This document shows positions 30,676 to 38,840 of a stretch of 64,000 bases of DNA, one piece after another (the first letter of the stretch is position 1; each line of letters begins with the position of its first letter). The stretch covers positions 4,963,501 through 5,027,500 of the forward strand of contig NZ_CP009048.1 of assembly GCF_000746525.1 (NCBI RefSeq). The letters run 5' to 3'. Made by a program: the position numbers and the translations under genes. This DNA comes from Pseudomonas alkylphenolica (lineage in GTDB: Bacteria; Pseudomonadota; Gammaproteobacteria; Pseudomonadales; Pseudomonadaceae). The notes below the pieces were generated by a model. The model ran no database searches. It was not told where the DNA came from and saw only the letters and a list, made by a program, of their open reading frames with translations.

Positions 30676-31485
30676 ATGGCAAAAAAGAAAGAAAAGCAGC
30701 GTAGCGCAGAGCGTCTACCCCGCAAGGAATACGAAGAGCAGCTAAAAGCCCTGCACATCGAACTGGTCAAGCTACAGCAGTGGGTGGTGGCCAAGGGTTT
30801 GAAAGTCTGCGTCGTCTTCGAGGGACGTGATGGCGCTGGCAAAGGTGGCACCATCAAGGCCATCACCGAGCGGGTCAGCCCGCGGGTGTTCCGTGTTGTC
30901 GCACTGCCGGCACCGACCGAGCGGGAAAAGAGCCAGATGTATGCCCAGCGCTACATCCAGCACATGCCGTCGGCGGGCGAAGTGGTGATCTTCGACCGCA
31001 GCTGGTACAACCGCGCAGGCGTTGAACGGGTGATGGGCTTCTGCTCCGACGACCAGGCGAAAAAGTTTCTCAGCGTGGTCCCGCACTTCGAGAAGATGCT
31101 GGTCGAGTCCGGCATCATCGTCATCAAGTACTGGCTGGAAGTCAGCGCCGAAGAGCAGCAGCGGCGCCTGGAAGAACGCATCACCGATGGCCGCAAGATC
31201 TGGAAGCTGTCCCCTATGGACCTGAAGTCGTTCAGCCGCTGGGACGACTACACGCGCGCACGCGATGAGATGTTTGCCGCCTCCGACTCCTCCTGGGCCC
31301 CTTGGTACATGGCGCACTCCGAAGACAAGCGGCGGGTACGCCTGAACATCATCAGCCACTTGCTTGGACAGGTCCCCTACGAGGACATCACCCAGGAACA
31401 GAAGATCAAGCTGCCAAAGCGCGGCAAGATCGGGCAGTACAAGAGCAGCCACTACCCGTCCCGGATGATTCCCGAACGCTTCTGA
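30676..31485 (+). CDS. ppk2: Polyphosphate kinase 2
   Basis: A 269-residue PPK2 family enzyme, transferring phosphate between polyphosphate and nucleoside diphosphates. Walker A is GRDGAGKGGTIKAI, near residue 55, and the Walker B/lid region FDRSWYNRAGVERVMGF near 110. The length fits the short one-domain class. The start at 30676 begins MAKKKEKQRS after an upstream AT-rich promoter-like region; earlier codons run through the ychF terminator. It is convergent with the next MFS gene (3-base gap between stops). Confidence 0.93.
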   Translation: MAKKKEKQRSAERLPRKEYEEQLKALHIELVKLQQWVVAKGLKVCVVFEGRDGAGKGGTIKAITERVSPRVFRVVALPAPTEREKSQMYAQRYIQHMPSAGEVVIFDRSWYNRAGVERVMGFCSDDQAKKFLSVVPHFEKMLVESGIIVIKYWLEVSAEEQQRRLEERITDGRKIWKLSPMDLKSFSRWDDYTRARDEMFAASDSSWAPWYMAHSEDKRRVRLNIISHLLGQVPYEDITQEQKIKLPKRGKIGQYKSSHYPSRMIPERF

Positions 31486-31488
31486 GGC

Positions 31489-32646
31489 TTAACCCGCCAC
31501 CGCAAGGCGCCGAGCCTTGCGGTTGGCGCTGCGGGCAAAACACACGAACAGCGCGGCCATGATCGCCAGCGCCATCGGCAGGCCATGGGGCGCAACATCC
31601 ATGGCCGCACCGCTGAGCAACGGCCCGATCAGGCTGCCAACGCCCCACAACAGCCCGACACTGGCATTGGCGGTCACCAGGTCCTGCCCCTTGAACTGCT
31701 GGCCGATCAACACCAGCGCCAGGGTATAGACCCCACCGGCAACCGCCCCCAGCAACACCAGCGCCGGCCACAGCAGCCACTGCACCTGCAGCAGCCAGGG
31801 CAAGGCCAGGCCGATCAGCATCGCCACCAGGCCACACACCAGATGCACCAGGGTCCGTTCGCTGCGGTCAGCCAACCACCCCAGGGGCAGCTGGAACAGC
31901 ATGTCGCCGGTGAGGATCACTGTCACCATCAACGCCGCCACCCCCACGGCAAAACCGTGACTTGAGGCGTACACCGGCATCAGCGAGAGAATCACCGCAT
32001 CGAAGAACGAGAAGAACAGCACCCCCATGCACAACGCCGGTGCCACGCGGAAGAAGCCTGCCAGGGAGAAGCTCTTGCCGCCCTCCTCGCCATGCTCGAC
32101 GTGATCGTTGGGCACTGTCAGCACGATACACAGCAGCGCCAGGCCATAGCAGGCGGTAACCACTGCAGTCACCCAGGCGCTTTGCGCACCGACCAGCGCC
32201 AACATGGCCGGGCCGAGCATCTGAAAGCCGGTGAACGCAGTGGCGTACAGCGCCATGACCTTGCCGCGGTTGTGCTCTTCGCTCAGTTCATTGACCCAGG
32301 ACTCGCCAAGAATGATCGCGATGCCCATACCGATGCCCAGGCCCAAACGCAGCAGCGCCAGCAGGTAGATCGAGGAAAAGGCCCACTCGAGCAGGCCGAT
32401 ACTCAAGGTGCACAGCCCAAAGCACAGCAGGTAGATGGTGCGTCGGGTCAGGTGCCGGCAGCAGGCATCGACCATGAACGCCGAGAGCATCATCCCCGCT
32501 GCCGGAATGGCCGAGAGGATACCGATCTGTAATGTACTGGCGCCTGTATCGAGCAGACGCAGAGACACCAACGGCAGGCTCGCGCCCAGGCTGAAACCAA
32601 CAACCGATACCGCGAACAACAAGCCCAGCAACAAACGCGTATTCAT
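31489..32646 (-). CDS. MFS transporter
   Basis: A 385-residue major facilitator with about 12 hydrophobic helices. The start MNTRLLLGLLFAVSVVGFSL at 32646 has TCTGGAGTT 6 bases upstream. The loop between helices 2 and 3 is DACCRHLTRRTIYLL, a loose form of the MFS motif A. The substrate cannot be predicted. An upstream promoter (minus strand, 32943-32971) is followed by about 300 bases of untranslated-looking sequence. It resembles the YcaD/YbfB-type arabinose-like efflux annotation group, without certainty. Confidence 0.86.
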   Translation of the reverse strand: MNTRLLLGLLFAVSVVGFSLGASLPLVSLRLLDTGASTLQIGILSAIPAAGMMLSAFMVDACCRHLTRRTIYLLCFGLCTLSIGLLEWAFSSIYLLALLRLGLGIGMGIAIILGESWVNELSEEHNRGKVMALYATAFTGFQMLGPAMLALVGAQSAWVTAVVTACYGLALLCIVLTVPNDHVEHGEEGGKSFSLAGFFRVAPALCMGVLFFSFFDAVILSLMPVYASSHGFAVGVAALMVTVILTGDMLFQLPLGWLADRSERTLVHLVCGLVAMLIGLALPWLLQVQWLLWPALVLLGAVAGGVYTLALVLIGQQFKGQDLVTANASVGLLWGVGSLIGPLLSGAAMDVAPHGLPMALAIMAALFVCFARSANRKARRLAVAG

Positions 32647-32989
32647 TACAACTCCAGACTCACCGGCGCAGGTGCGACATCGCACCCGCGCAGGCGCATA
32701 CATGACCAAATCAAGTGCACTACAGGCGAGCTCGGCCACGGCAGGACGCCGGGCAATCAGCCGCCAGGTCAGGAGGTGTGAAGGTGAGGCGAGAAGGTAA
32801 AGGCGAACAGCACACTGCGCCGACGCTTGAGCACGGTATCGCTCGGCCAGTCGCAGCCACGGGTCAGGATGACCGGCTGAGAGGGCGCGAATGTAAGGCG
32901 GAGGCGGCTCATACGTCAGTTACACAGAAAGTAATGGGCGGCACTCTAGGAGAAGCCATGCCACCCGTCAATAGCCCGTCCTTGAGCCT
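32647..32989. other. 343-base gene-free region between two MFS genes
   Basis: It contains one sigma-70-like promoter on the minus strand and no terminator that I can see. A 47-codon frame (minus, 32912 to 32769) begins near the promoter but has no ribosome site and Arg/Ser/Pro-rich composition, so it is not called. A long leader for the 31489-32646 transporter is likely. Confidence 0.5.
32943..32971 (-). promoter_or_regulatory. Sigma-70-like promoter for the MFS gene at 31489
   Basis: Read on the minus strand: TTGACG (32971-32966), 17-base spacer, TAGAGT (32948-32943). Confidence 0.55.
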
Positions 32990-34207
32990 TCAACGCTTAC
33001 CGGTAGAAGGCAGGAGGATCGCCAGCAGGCCAAACAGCGGCAGGTACGAGCACAGGCTGTAGACGTACTCGATGCCCTTGAGGTCGGCCAGGTAGCCCAG
33101 CAACGCCGCGCCGATACCGCCAAAACCGAACATCAGGCCGAAGAAAATCCCGGCGATCATGCCGACATTGCCCGGCACCAGCTCCTGGGCATACACCACG
33201 ATGGCCGAGAACGCCGACGCCAGGATAAAACCGATGATCACGCTCAGGACGCTGGTCCAGAACAGATCCGCGTATGGCAGCAACAGGGTGAACGGCGCCA
33301 CACCGAGAATCGAGAACCAGATCACTGCCTTGCGCCCGATGCGGTCACCGATCGGCCCGCCGAAGAACGTCCCGGCGGCCACCGCACCGAGGAACAGGAA
33401 CAGGTGCAATTGCGAACTGGCCACCGACAGGTCGAACTTCTCGATCAGGTAGAAGGTGAAGTAACTGGTAAGGCTGGACATGTAGAAATACTTGGAGAAC
33501 ACCAGCAGCCCCAGCACCACCAACGCACCGGTCACGCGCCCGCGCGATAGGCCGTGAGTTGCCGCCTGGCCGGCCTTGGCCTTGAACAGGCTCAGGTGTT
33601 CGCGATACCAGCGGCTCAAGCCATAGGTCACCAGGACGGCAAACACCGCGAACAGACCGAACCAGGCGACATTGCCCTGGCCGAACGGAATGATGATCGC
33701 CGCGGCCAGCAAAGGACCAAACGCAGAGCCGGCATTACCCCCCACCTGAAAGGTCGACTGCGCCAGACCGAAGCGCCCGCCCGAGGCCAGTCGGGCAATG
33801 CGCGAGGTTTCCGGGTGGAACGTCGAAGAGCCGATACCCACCAGCGCCGCCGCCAGCAGAATCATCGGAAAGCTGCCGACATACGCCAGCATGACGATCC
33901 CCACCAGCGTGCACAGGGTGCCCAGCGGCAGCAGGTTCGGCATCGGCTTGCGATCGGTGTAGAAACCCACCCAGGGCTGCAGCAGCGAGGCGGTGATCTG
34001 GAAGGTCAGGGTAATCATCCCAACCTGGGCAAAACTCAGCCCGTAGTTGGCCTTGAGCATGGGATAGATCGACGGCAGCACCGCCTGGATCAGGTCGTTG
34101 ATCAGGTGCGCCAGGGCGCAAGCGGCGATGATCCGCATGACCAGCGGGCTGCTCTGGGCAGGCGTGTCGCTGGCGGGCGAAATGGACGAGGCACTGCTTA
34201 CAGCCAT
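32990..34207 (-). CDS. MFS transporter, fosmidomycin-resistance (Fsr) type
   Basis: A 405-residue major facilitator. The pattern AHLINDLIQAVLPSIYPMLKANYGLSFAQVG (read in parts) in helix 1 and GIGSSTFHPETSRIAR in the helix 4 region match the Fsr efflux family. About 12 membrane spans. The start at 34207 (MAVSSASSIS) has GGAAG upstream; ATGs at 34222 and 34240 are alternatives. It is divergent from the fecR-type gene, and a Fur-box-like sequence lies in the shared region, so iron control of one or both is possible. Confidence 0.88.
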   Translation of the reverse strand: MAVSSASSISPASDTPAQSSPLVMRIIAACALAHLINDLIQAVLPSIYPMLKANYGLSFAQVGMITLTFQITASLLQPWVGFYTDRKPMPNLLPLGTLCTLVGIVMLAYVGSFPMILLAAALVGIGSSTFHPETSRIARLASGGRFGLAQSTFQVGGNAGSAFGPLLAAAIIIPFGQGNVAWFGLFAVFAVLVTYGLSRWYREHLSLFKAKAGQAATHGLSRGRVTGALVVLGLLVFSKYFYMSSLTSYFTFYLIEKFDLSVASSQLHLFLFLGAVAAGTFFGGPIGDRIGRKAVIWFSILGVAPFTLLLPYADLFWTSVLSVIIGFILASAFSAIVVYAQELVPGNVGMIAGIFFGLMFGFGGIGAALLGYLADLKGIEYVYSLCSYLPLFGLLAILLPSTGKR

Positions 34208-34301
34208 GACAAGGTCTTCCATCCGGTGGTTGGGATCCAATTATCCAGAATTCGTTAGCAAGCGCACTATTCTTTTCGACGAACGTGATTTCGACTTTCT
34301 T

Positions 34302-34320
34302 GCTAATGATTCTCAATAGC
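34302..34320. promoter_or_regulatory. Candidate Fur box
   Basis: GCTAATGATTCTCAATAGC matches the 19-base Fur consensus GATAATGATAATCATTATC at 14 positions. It overlaps a possible promoter (TTGCTA 34300-34305, TATAGC 34321-34326) for the fecR-type gene at 34377. Confidence 0.62.
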
Positions 34321-34376
34321 TATAGCATTTTATGCGTTTCCCAGCCCTTGCTTCCCGCTCAGAGCATCGCACTGCC

Positions 34377-35165
34377 ATGAACTCTTCCCCCACCTCAGTA
34401 CTACCGACCGAGCCTGGCTACCGCGCGCACAAAGCGCAACGGCGCGAGGCCCCGCGCTCCTGGCTGGGCTGGACCGTCGCCGCCTGTGTTTTACTGGTGG
34501 GCGCGCTGGTGTTGATGGTGCAGCTGCCTTACCTGCAACGACTGAACAGCGACGTGGCCAGCGCCGCTGGCGAGCGTCGGCAGATCCAGTTGGCCGACGG
34601 TTCGAAACTGATGCTCGACAGCGCCAGCGCGGTGGATGTCGACCTGCGCGGACCGGTACGCAAGGTGCGTCTGGTTCAGGGGCAGGTGTTCCTCGACGTG
34701 ATCCATGATGGCCGCCCCTTTGTGGTCGAAGTCGATGACACCCGGATTCAGGTGCTTGGCACACGTTTCGCGGTCAGCCGTGGCCGTGACCGCAATGAGG
34801 TGATCCTGCTCAAGGGCAAAGTGGAGGTCAGCAGCGCTTTCGGCGAAAAGCGCATGCTCGCCCCTGGCCAGCGCCTGAGTTTGCGCGGCAACAACCTGGG
34901 CCAGGTCGAGCGTGTCGATGCCGAACGCCTGCTGGCCTGGCGTGACGGCCAGTTGCGTGCTCGCGATGTGCCATTGCGCGATGTCTTGCAACGGCTGGCC
35001 GACTACCAGGGCAGCCGCCTGCTGCTGCTTGATGAACAGGCCGGCCGACGCCTGGTCAGTGGTAACTTCAACCTCAATCAGGCCGCCGATGCCTTCGCTG
35101 CCCTGGCCACCACTGAGCAGTTGCGCAGCCACAACCTTGCCGGGCAATTGATCATCGTCCGCTGA
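34377..35165 (+). CDS. FecR-type transmembrane regulator lacking the DUF4880 domain, orphan
   Basis: A 262-residue FecR family protein. A short cytoplasmic tail (residues 1-28), one membrane helix (about 29-49, LGWTVAACVLLVGALVLMV), and a periplasmic FecR domain (about 65-170: RRQIQLADGSKLMLDSAS, VRLVQGQVFLDV) are followed by a secretin/TonB short N-like region (about 200-262). The normal N-terminal DUF4880 domain that binds the sigma factor is absent. No fecI or TonB-receptor gene is adjacent. The start at 34377 is chosen because the putative promoter would place transcription after the earlier ATG at 34332. Function as an anti-sigma factor is doubtful. Confidence 0.8.
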   Translation: MNSSPTSVLPTEPGYRAHKAQRREAPRSWLGWTVAACVLLVGALVLMVQLPYLQRLNSDVASAAGERRQIQLADGSKLMLDSASAVDVDLRGPVRKVRLVQGQVFLDVIHDGRPFVVEVDDTRIQVLGTRFAVSRGRDRNEVILLKGKVEVSSAFGEKRMLAPGQRLSLRGNNLGQVERVDAERLLAWRDGQLRARDVPLRDVLQRLADYQGSRLLLLDEQAGRRLVSGNFNLNQAADAFAALATTEQLRSHNLAGQLIIVR

Positions 35166-35257
35166 TCAGCACCGTTGCCACACCACGTAGTTGGTGCTGC
35201 TGAGCTACCTGTCCGCTAAGCAGTTGATCGCACGATGAATTTTTTTAAAAAAGAGTG

Positions 35258-35286
35258 TTGACAGGTATCCGTTTAAAGCGAATAAT
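35258..35286 (+). promoter_or_regulatory. Sigma-70 promoter of tRNA-Met
   Basis: TTGACA (35258-35263), 17-base spacer, AATAAT (35281-35286), followed by GCGCGCC, a GC-rich discriminator. The tRNA begins 12 bases after the -10. Confidence 0.82.
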
Positions 35287-35297
35287 GCGCGCCACTT

Positions 35298-35374
35298 GGC
35301 TACATAGCTCAGTTGGTTAGAGCATAGCATTCATAATGCTGGGGTCCGGGGTTCAAGTCCCTGTGTAGCCACCA
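35298..35374 (+). tRNA. tRNA-Met, elongator (anticodon CAT)
   Basis: A 77-base cloverleaf. Acceptor GGCTACA pairs with TGTAGCC, then ACCA. The anticodon loop TTCATAA gives CAT. The sequence closely follows E. coli elongator tRNA-Met (GGCTAC...GTAGCCACCA), not the initiator (which starts CGCGGGG) nor tRNA-Ile2. Confidence 0.96.
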
Positions 35375-35381
35375 AGTACCG

Positions 35382-35415
35382 AAAAATGGCTTACCGCAAG
35401 GTAGGCCATTTTTTT
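35382..35415. terminator. Bidirectional terminator between tRNA-Met and fecR
   Basis: AAAAATGGC-TTACC-gcaa-GGTA-GGCCATTTTTTT. The T-run serves the tRNA on +, and the A-run becomes a T-run for the fecR gene on the minus strand. Confidence 0.88.
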
Positions 35416-35439
35416 GCCTTGTGCAATCGACGGATGCCT

Positions 35440-36393
35440 TCAAGGCCGCTCAAGTGACACACGCGTGATCAAGGGTGTGTAATGCTCAATCCTGATCGGC
35501 AAGCTGCGCGCCAGCATGCGCAGCGCCCGCTGACTGTCGTCGGCGGGCAGCACCGCAGTGACCCGCAGCAACTCCAGGTCCTTGGAGTCATACATCAAGT
35601 AGCCCCGATGATTGCGCGCCAGGCGCTCAAGCACCTGGTCCAGGGGCTGATCACGCACCAGCAGTTGATGTTGCTCCCAGGCCTGTTCAATCCCTGCCGC
35701 ATCGATAGACTGCAGCGCCCCCAGCCCCGCCGCATCGAAGCGCACCGCCTGCCCGGCCTGAACCACTACGCGTTTGCCGGCGCTATCGACTTCGGTAGTC
35801 GATTCGATCATCGCCACCCGGCTGGAGTCAGGCAGTTGCTCTACGACAAAACGGGCGCCCAGCGCTCGCACACTGCCGTGTTCGGTCAGCACCAGAAACG
35901 GTCGCGCGGCATCCTTGGCCACATCCAGCCGGATTTCCCCTTGCACCAGGCGCACCGTGCGGCGCTGACCATCGAACTGCAGATCAACGGCGGTACTTCC
36001 ATCCAGACTGATGCGGCTGCCATCGGGTAGCTGCCGGGTGCTCCATTGGCCGCTGCCGGTGCGGATGTCAGCCAACAGGTAAGACGGCGGAAACTGCTGC
36101 AACGCCAAGCCGATCGGCAACAGCAGCAACGCGGCCAGCGCCAGTGCCTTGATCGGCTGTCGGGCGGCACGCCGCCGGGCAAGGCTGTCGAGGACCGCCC
36201 GCGCCGGTTCATGCGGCAGATCGCGCAGCGCCGCCATGCTGTCCTGCAAACGCTCGATAGCCTGCAGATGCTCAGGGTCGGCGTCGAGCCAGTCACGAAA
36301 GGCATTGCGCTCGGCCGCGCCGACTTCGCCATCCAGGCGCACCAGCCATTCAGCCGCCTCTTGCAGCACTTGTGCAGAAGGTGATTTGTTCAT
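35440..36393 (-). CDS. FecR family anti-sigma/sensor protein, orphan
   Basis: A 317-residue FecR with complete domain order: DUF4880 (residues about 10-52, LQEAAEWLVRLDGEVGAAER then FRDWL), one membrane helix (81-98), FecR domain (about 115-215), and a C-terminal short secretin/TonB-like region. Such proteins control ECF sigma factors of the FecI type in response to a siderophore receptor. No intact fecI precedes it: only a 26-codon FecI remnant overlaps its start, and a LysE exporter gene is directly upstream. The start MNKSPSAQVL (36393) lacks a good ribosome site; MPVPMNK at 36405 is the alternative. It may be transcribed poorly. Confidence 0.85.
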   Translation of the reverse strand: MNKSPSAQVLQEAAEWLVRLDGEVGAAERNAFRDWLDADPEHLQAIERLQDSMAALRDLPHEPARAVLDSLARRRAARQPIKALALAALLLLPIGLALQQFPPSYLLADIRTGSGQWSTRQLPDGSRISLDGSTAVDLQFDGQRRTVRLVQGEIRLDVAKDAARPFLVLTEHGSVRALGARFVVEQLPDSSRVAMIESTTEVDSAGKRVVVQAGQAVRFDAAGLGALQSIDAAGIEQAWEQHQLLVRDQPLDQVLERLARNHRGYLMYDSKDLELLRVTAVLPADDSQRALRMLARSLPIRIEHYTPLITRVSLERP

Positions 36394-36460
36394 AGGCACC
36401 GGCACCGAGCAGACGCATGAAGGTTTCCTGCGCCATGTCCGCAGTGTTGTGCGGACAATC
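36383..36460 (-). pseudogene. Remnant of a FecI-type ECF sigma factor
   Basis: Read on the minus strand from 36460, 26 codons give DCPHNTADMAQETFMRLLGA then GAYEQI. This is the sigma region 2 pattern of FecI proteins (CPHxAADLAQxTFxRLL). The rest of fecI, both N-terminal and most of the C-terminal part, is missing: the fragment runs straight into the start of fecR, and its frame stops a few codons later. The upstream side ends at the 3' end of the LysE gene. It is a deletion scar, not a gene. Confidence 0.75.
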
Positions 36461-36467
36461 CTGCTCC

Positions 36468-37085
36468 TCAGCGCACGTTGGCCAGTACCACCGCCAGCCC
36501 CAGACCGATCAGGGCCACACCGATCACCCGATCGACCAGCAACTGCCGATCAAGCATGACCCGACGCAAGGATGCCGAGGAGAAGAACAGCGCGACCAGG
36601 CTGAACCACAGCCAGTGGGCCACAGACATGAACAGACCATAACCAAGACTGGTCGCCAGCGAACTGCCCGGTTGTACTACCTGAGTGTAGGCACTGACCA
36701 CGAACAGCATGGTCTTGGGATTGAGGGCATTGGTCAGAAAACCCGAGCGAAAGGCGGCGAACACGCCAAGCTGGCTGGAAGCGGTGCCGCCATCGAGGGA
36801 AATCCGCGTGGTGTTGGTCAACGACTTGTAACCCAGGTAGATCAGGTAGCCCGCCCCCAGCACTTTCATTGCCAGAAACAATGACGGGGTCTGACTGATG
36901 ATCAGGGCAATGCCCAGCACCGTGTACAACACATGCACCTGCACGCCCAGGGCGATGCCCAGCGCGGCGGACAAACCGGCACGGCGGCCAAAGGCGTAAC
37001 TGCTGCGGGTGACCATGGCAAAGTCCGCGCCCGGGCTGATCACCGCCAGGACGGTGAACACGGCAACGGCAATGAGTTCGTTCAC
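36468..37085 (-). CDS. LysE/RhtB family amino-acid exporter
   Basis: A 205-residue inner-membrane protein with six hydrophobic segments, starting MNELIAVAVFTVLAVISPGADFAMV. The ISPGADF motif in the first loop is the RhtB signature (GPGPNxxxV-like). It exports amino acids or homoserine-lactone-like compounds; the substrate is unknown. It is divergent from a LysR regulator over about 148 bases holding one REP element, the usual arrangement for a regulator and its target exporter. Confidence 0.9.
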   Translation of the reverse strand: MNELIAVAVFTVLAVISPGADFAMVTRSSYAFGRRAGLSAALGIALGVQVHVLYTVLGIALIISQTPSLFLAMKVLGAGYLIYLGYKSLTNTTRISLDGGTASSQLGVFAAFRSGFLTNALNPKTMLFVVSAYTQVVQPGSSLATSLGYGLFMSVAHWLWFSLVALFFSSASLRRVMLDRQLLVDRVIGVALIGLGLAVVLANVR

Positions 37086-37121
37086 GAAAAGCTCCTCGAT
37101 CTGCTAAAAAATCGCACAGAC

Positions 37122-37143
37122 AGGAGCGGGCTTGCCCCGCGAT
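37122..37143. repeat. Single REP element
   Basis: GGAGCGGGCTTGCCCCGCGA T, alone, upstream of the divergent LysE and LysR genes. This is unusual because the other copies lie at gene 3' ends. Confidence 0.8.
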
Positions 37144-37232
37144 CACTCTGCACACGCCGCCATTATCGAAAGCTTCGTCTACGACCAAAAGCGATTTATA
37201 GTGCGCTAAATCCGCTAGTTTTCCTCACAGAT

Positions 37233-38111
37233 ATGAAACTTCCCGCACTCTCCGCCTTTCGCTATTTCGACGTCGCCGCGCAGACTCAGAGCTTTGTGCG
37301 CGCCGCCGAATTACTGAACGTCACCCATGGCGCCGTCAGCCGTCAGGTGCGCCTGCTGGAAGAGTCTTTGGGGGTGGAGTTGTTCGAGCGGCGCAATCGC
37401 GCAATCTTCCTTACCCCGGCCGGCCGCGCCCTGCATGGCACTACCCTGTCGGTGTTCGAACAGTTGCAAGGCGCAGTCCATCGCCTGCAACAACAGGCGC
37501 GGGAAAACGTGCTGGTGCTGTCATGCGAGCCGACCATCGCGATGAAATGGCTGATCCCGAGGCTGCCGGCCTTTCATGCCGCCCATCCCGATATTCACCT
37601 GCACCTGGTGGCTGCCGGTGGCCCCATCGACTTTTCCCGCAGTGGCGTCGACCTGGCCTTGCGCCGCGATGATTTTCGCTGGGACGCCAGCCTGCATGCG
37701 CTGAAGATCTGTGACGAATGGGTGGGGCCAGTAAGCAGCGTCAACCTGACCATCGCGAGTCAGGGCCTGGACGGCCAGCGCTTGCTGCACAGCGCATCAC
37801 GGCCCAACGCCTGGAGTACCTGGCTGCGCCTGAGCGGCGAGTCGGCCCGAGATACCCAGCGCGCCGACTACGAACATTTCTACCTGTGCATCCAGGCGGC
37901 CGTGGCCGGTCTGGGGGTGGCGATGGCTTCATTCCTGATGGTTCAGGACGAAATCGATAGCGGTCAGTTGCAAGCGCCGCGCAGCTTCGTCCAGGACCAA
38001 TCGGCTTACTACCTGCTCTGTCAGCAAGCAATGGCCGACGACGACAAATGCCGACGCTTTGCCCAGTGGGTCAGCGCGCAGGCCGAAGCCTGCCTGGCTC
38101 AATTGCTCTGA
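37233..38111 (+). CDS. LysR-type transcriptional regulator
   Basis: A 292-residue regulator of the GcvA-like subgroup. The N-terminal helix-turn-helix reads LPALSAFRYFDVAAQTQSFV ... AAELLNVTHGAVSRQVRLLE (residues 3-45). The effector-binding domain follows from about 90. The start at 37233 (MKLPALSAF) is the conserved N-terminus; a much longer frame to 36933 crosses the exporter promoter. It is likely to control the divergent LysE gene. Its 3' end overlaps the convergent peptidase gene by 13 bases. Confidence 0.92.
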   Translation: MKLPALSAFRYFDVAAQTQSFVRAAELLNVTHGAVSRQVRLLEESLGVELFERRNRAIFLTPAGRALHGTTLSVFEQLQGAVHRLQQQARENVLVLSCEPTIAMKWLIPRLPAFHAAHPDIHLHLVAAGGPIDFSRSGVDLALRRDDFRWDASLHALKICDEWVGPVSSVNLTIASQGLDGQRLLHSASRPNAWSTWLRLSGESARDTQRADYEHFYLCIQAAVAGLGVAMASFLMVQDEIDSGQLQAPRSFVQDQSAYYLLCQQAMADDDKCRRFAQWVSAQAEACLAQLL

Positions 38112-38704
38112 GGCTTATAGGCCGTTGGCAAGGCGCAGAAAGACGAGCCGGCGCTGAAGTCCCCGCCCCAGGTGCGAAAGCCCGCCGTGTCGATATGAAT
38201 GCGCCCTGATGGATAACGGCCCAGGCCCATGTTCCAGGCCTTGCCCTGGGTCTGCCAGAACTGGCACAACGGATTGGGATCGGCCCAGGATGGCAACAAC
38301 ACATCCACCGCAAACGCCCGGGTATGCGCACTGTCTACGGCGCCGCCAGCGCAGCGGTTCAGGCGCGGATCGCGGTAGCTCGAAACCACTTCATAACGCT
38401 GCAGCAGGCCCTGATCCCCCAGGGCCTTGAGCAGTTGCAGGGTCGAACGCACCGCCGGCCACTGCGCCGCTGGTGCCACCGCAAAGGGCTGTGCCGAACA
38501 CAGGCGCCAGTCACTGGCCGAACGCAACAGCTGATAGATCGGCACCACGCCATACAACCGCGCATCCACCAGCATCTGGCGAAACGCCCGGGTTTCATGG
38601 TCGCCAGCCCATTGGGCAAACATGTACAGGTCGCGCTCATCGGCGTGCGATTGAGCGCTGCACAGTAGTGTCAGCAAGAGTCCGATTGTGCGCCATGAGG
38701 CCAT
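38099..38704 (-). CDS. Secreted M15-type D-Ala-D-Ala carboxypeptidase-like protein
   Basis: A 201-residue protein with a signal peptide (MASWRTIGLLLTLLCSAQSHA). The zinc-site motif SAHTRAFAVDV (SxHxxGxAxD-like, near residue 133) and GRIHIDTAG (near 170) match peptidase M15 (PF08291-like). The sequence GGAVDSAHTR differs slightly from the usual GG.xSxH. AGGAG lies 8 bases before the ATG at 38704; a GTG at 38713 is the alternative. It probably trims peptidoglycan in the periplasm. Convergent with lysR and overlapping it by 13 bases. Confidence 0.82.
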   Translation of the reverse strand: MASWRTIGLLLTLLCSAQSHADERDLYMFAQWAGDHETRAFRQMLVDARLYGVVPIYQLLRSASDWRLCSAQPFAVAPAAQWPAVRSTLQLLKALGDQGLLQRYEVVSSYRDPRLNRCAGGAVDSAHTRAFAVDVLLPSWADPNPLCQFWQTQGKAWNMGLGRYPSGRIHIDTAGFRTWGGDFSAGSSFCALPTAYKPQSN

Positions 38705-38764
38705 TAGTCTCACTCCTTGGCCGCTCTAAGAGTCACAAGAAGTTAAGCATGGACGCCGGTAATT

Positions 38765-38830
38765 ATCGCGGGGCAAGCCCGCTCCCACCGAGTGGAGGTA
38801 AATCTGGTAGGAGCGGGCTTGCCCCGCGAT
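38765..38830. repeat. Inverted pair of REP elements
   Basis: Inward-facing pair ATCGCGGGGCAAGCCCGCTC ... GAGCGGGCTTGCCCCGCGAT with about 20 bases between, just after the 3' end of the carbonic anhydrase gene. Confidence 0.9.
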
Positions 38831-38840
38831 AAAAGCCAAC

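Noticed and set aside
32769..32912. A 47-codon minus-strand frame after a good promoter between the MFS genes
   Set aside because: No ribosome-binding site and a Ser/Pro/Arg-rich composition typical of random high-GC frames.
35298..35374. An initiator tRNA-fMet or tRNA-Ile2 (also CAT anticodon)
   Set aside because: The acceptor begins with a normal G:C pair and the whole sequence follows elongator tRNA-Met; initiator and Ile2 acceptor stems differ.
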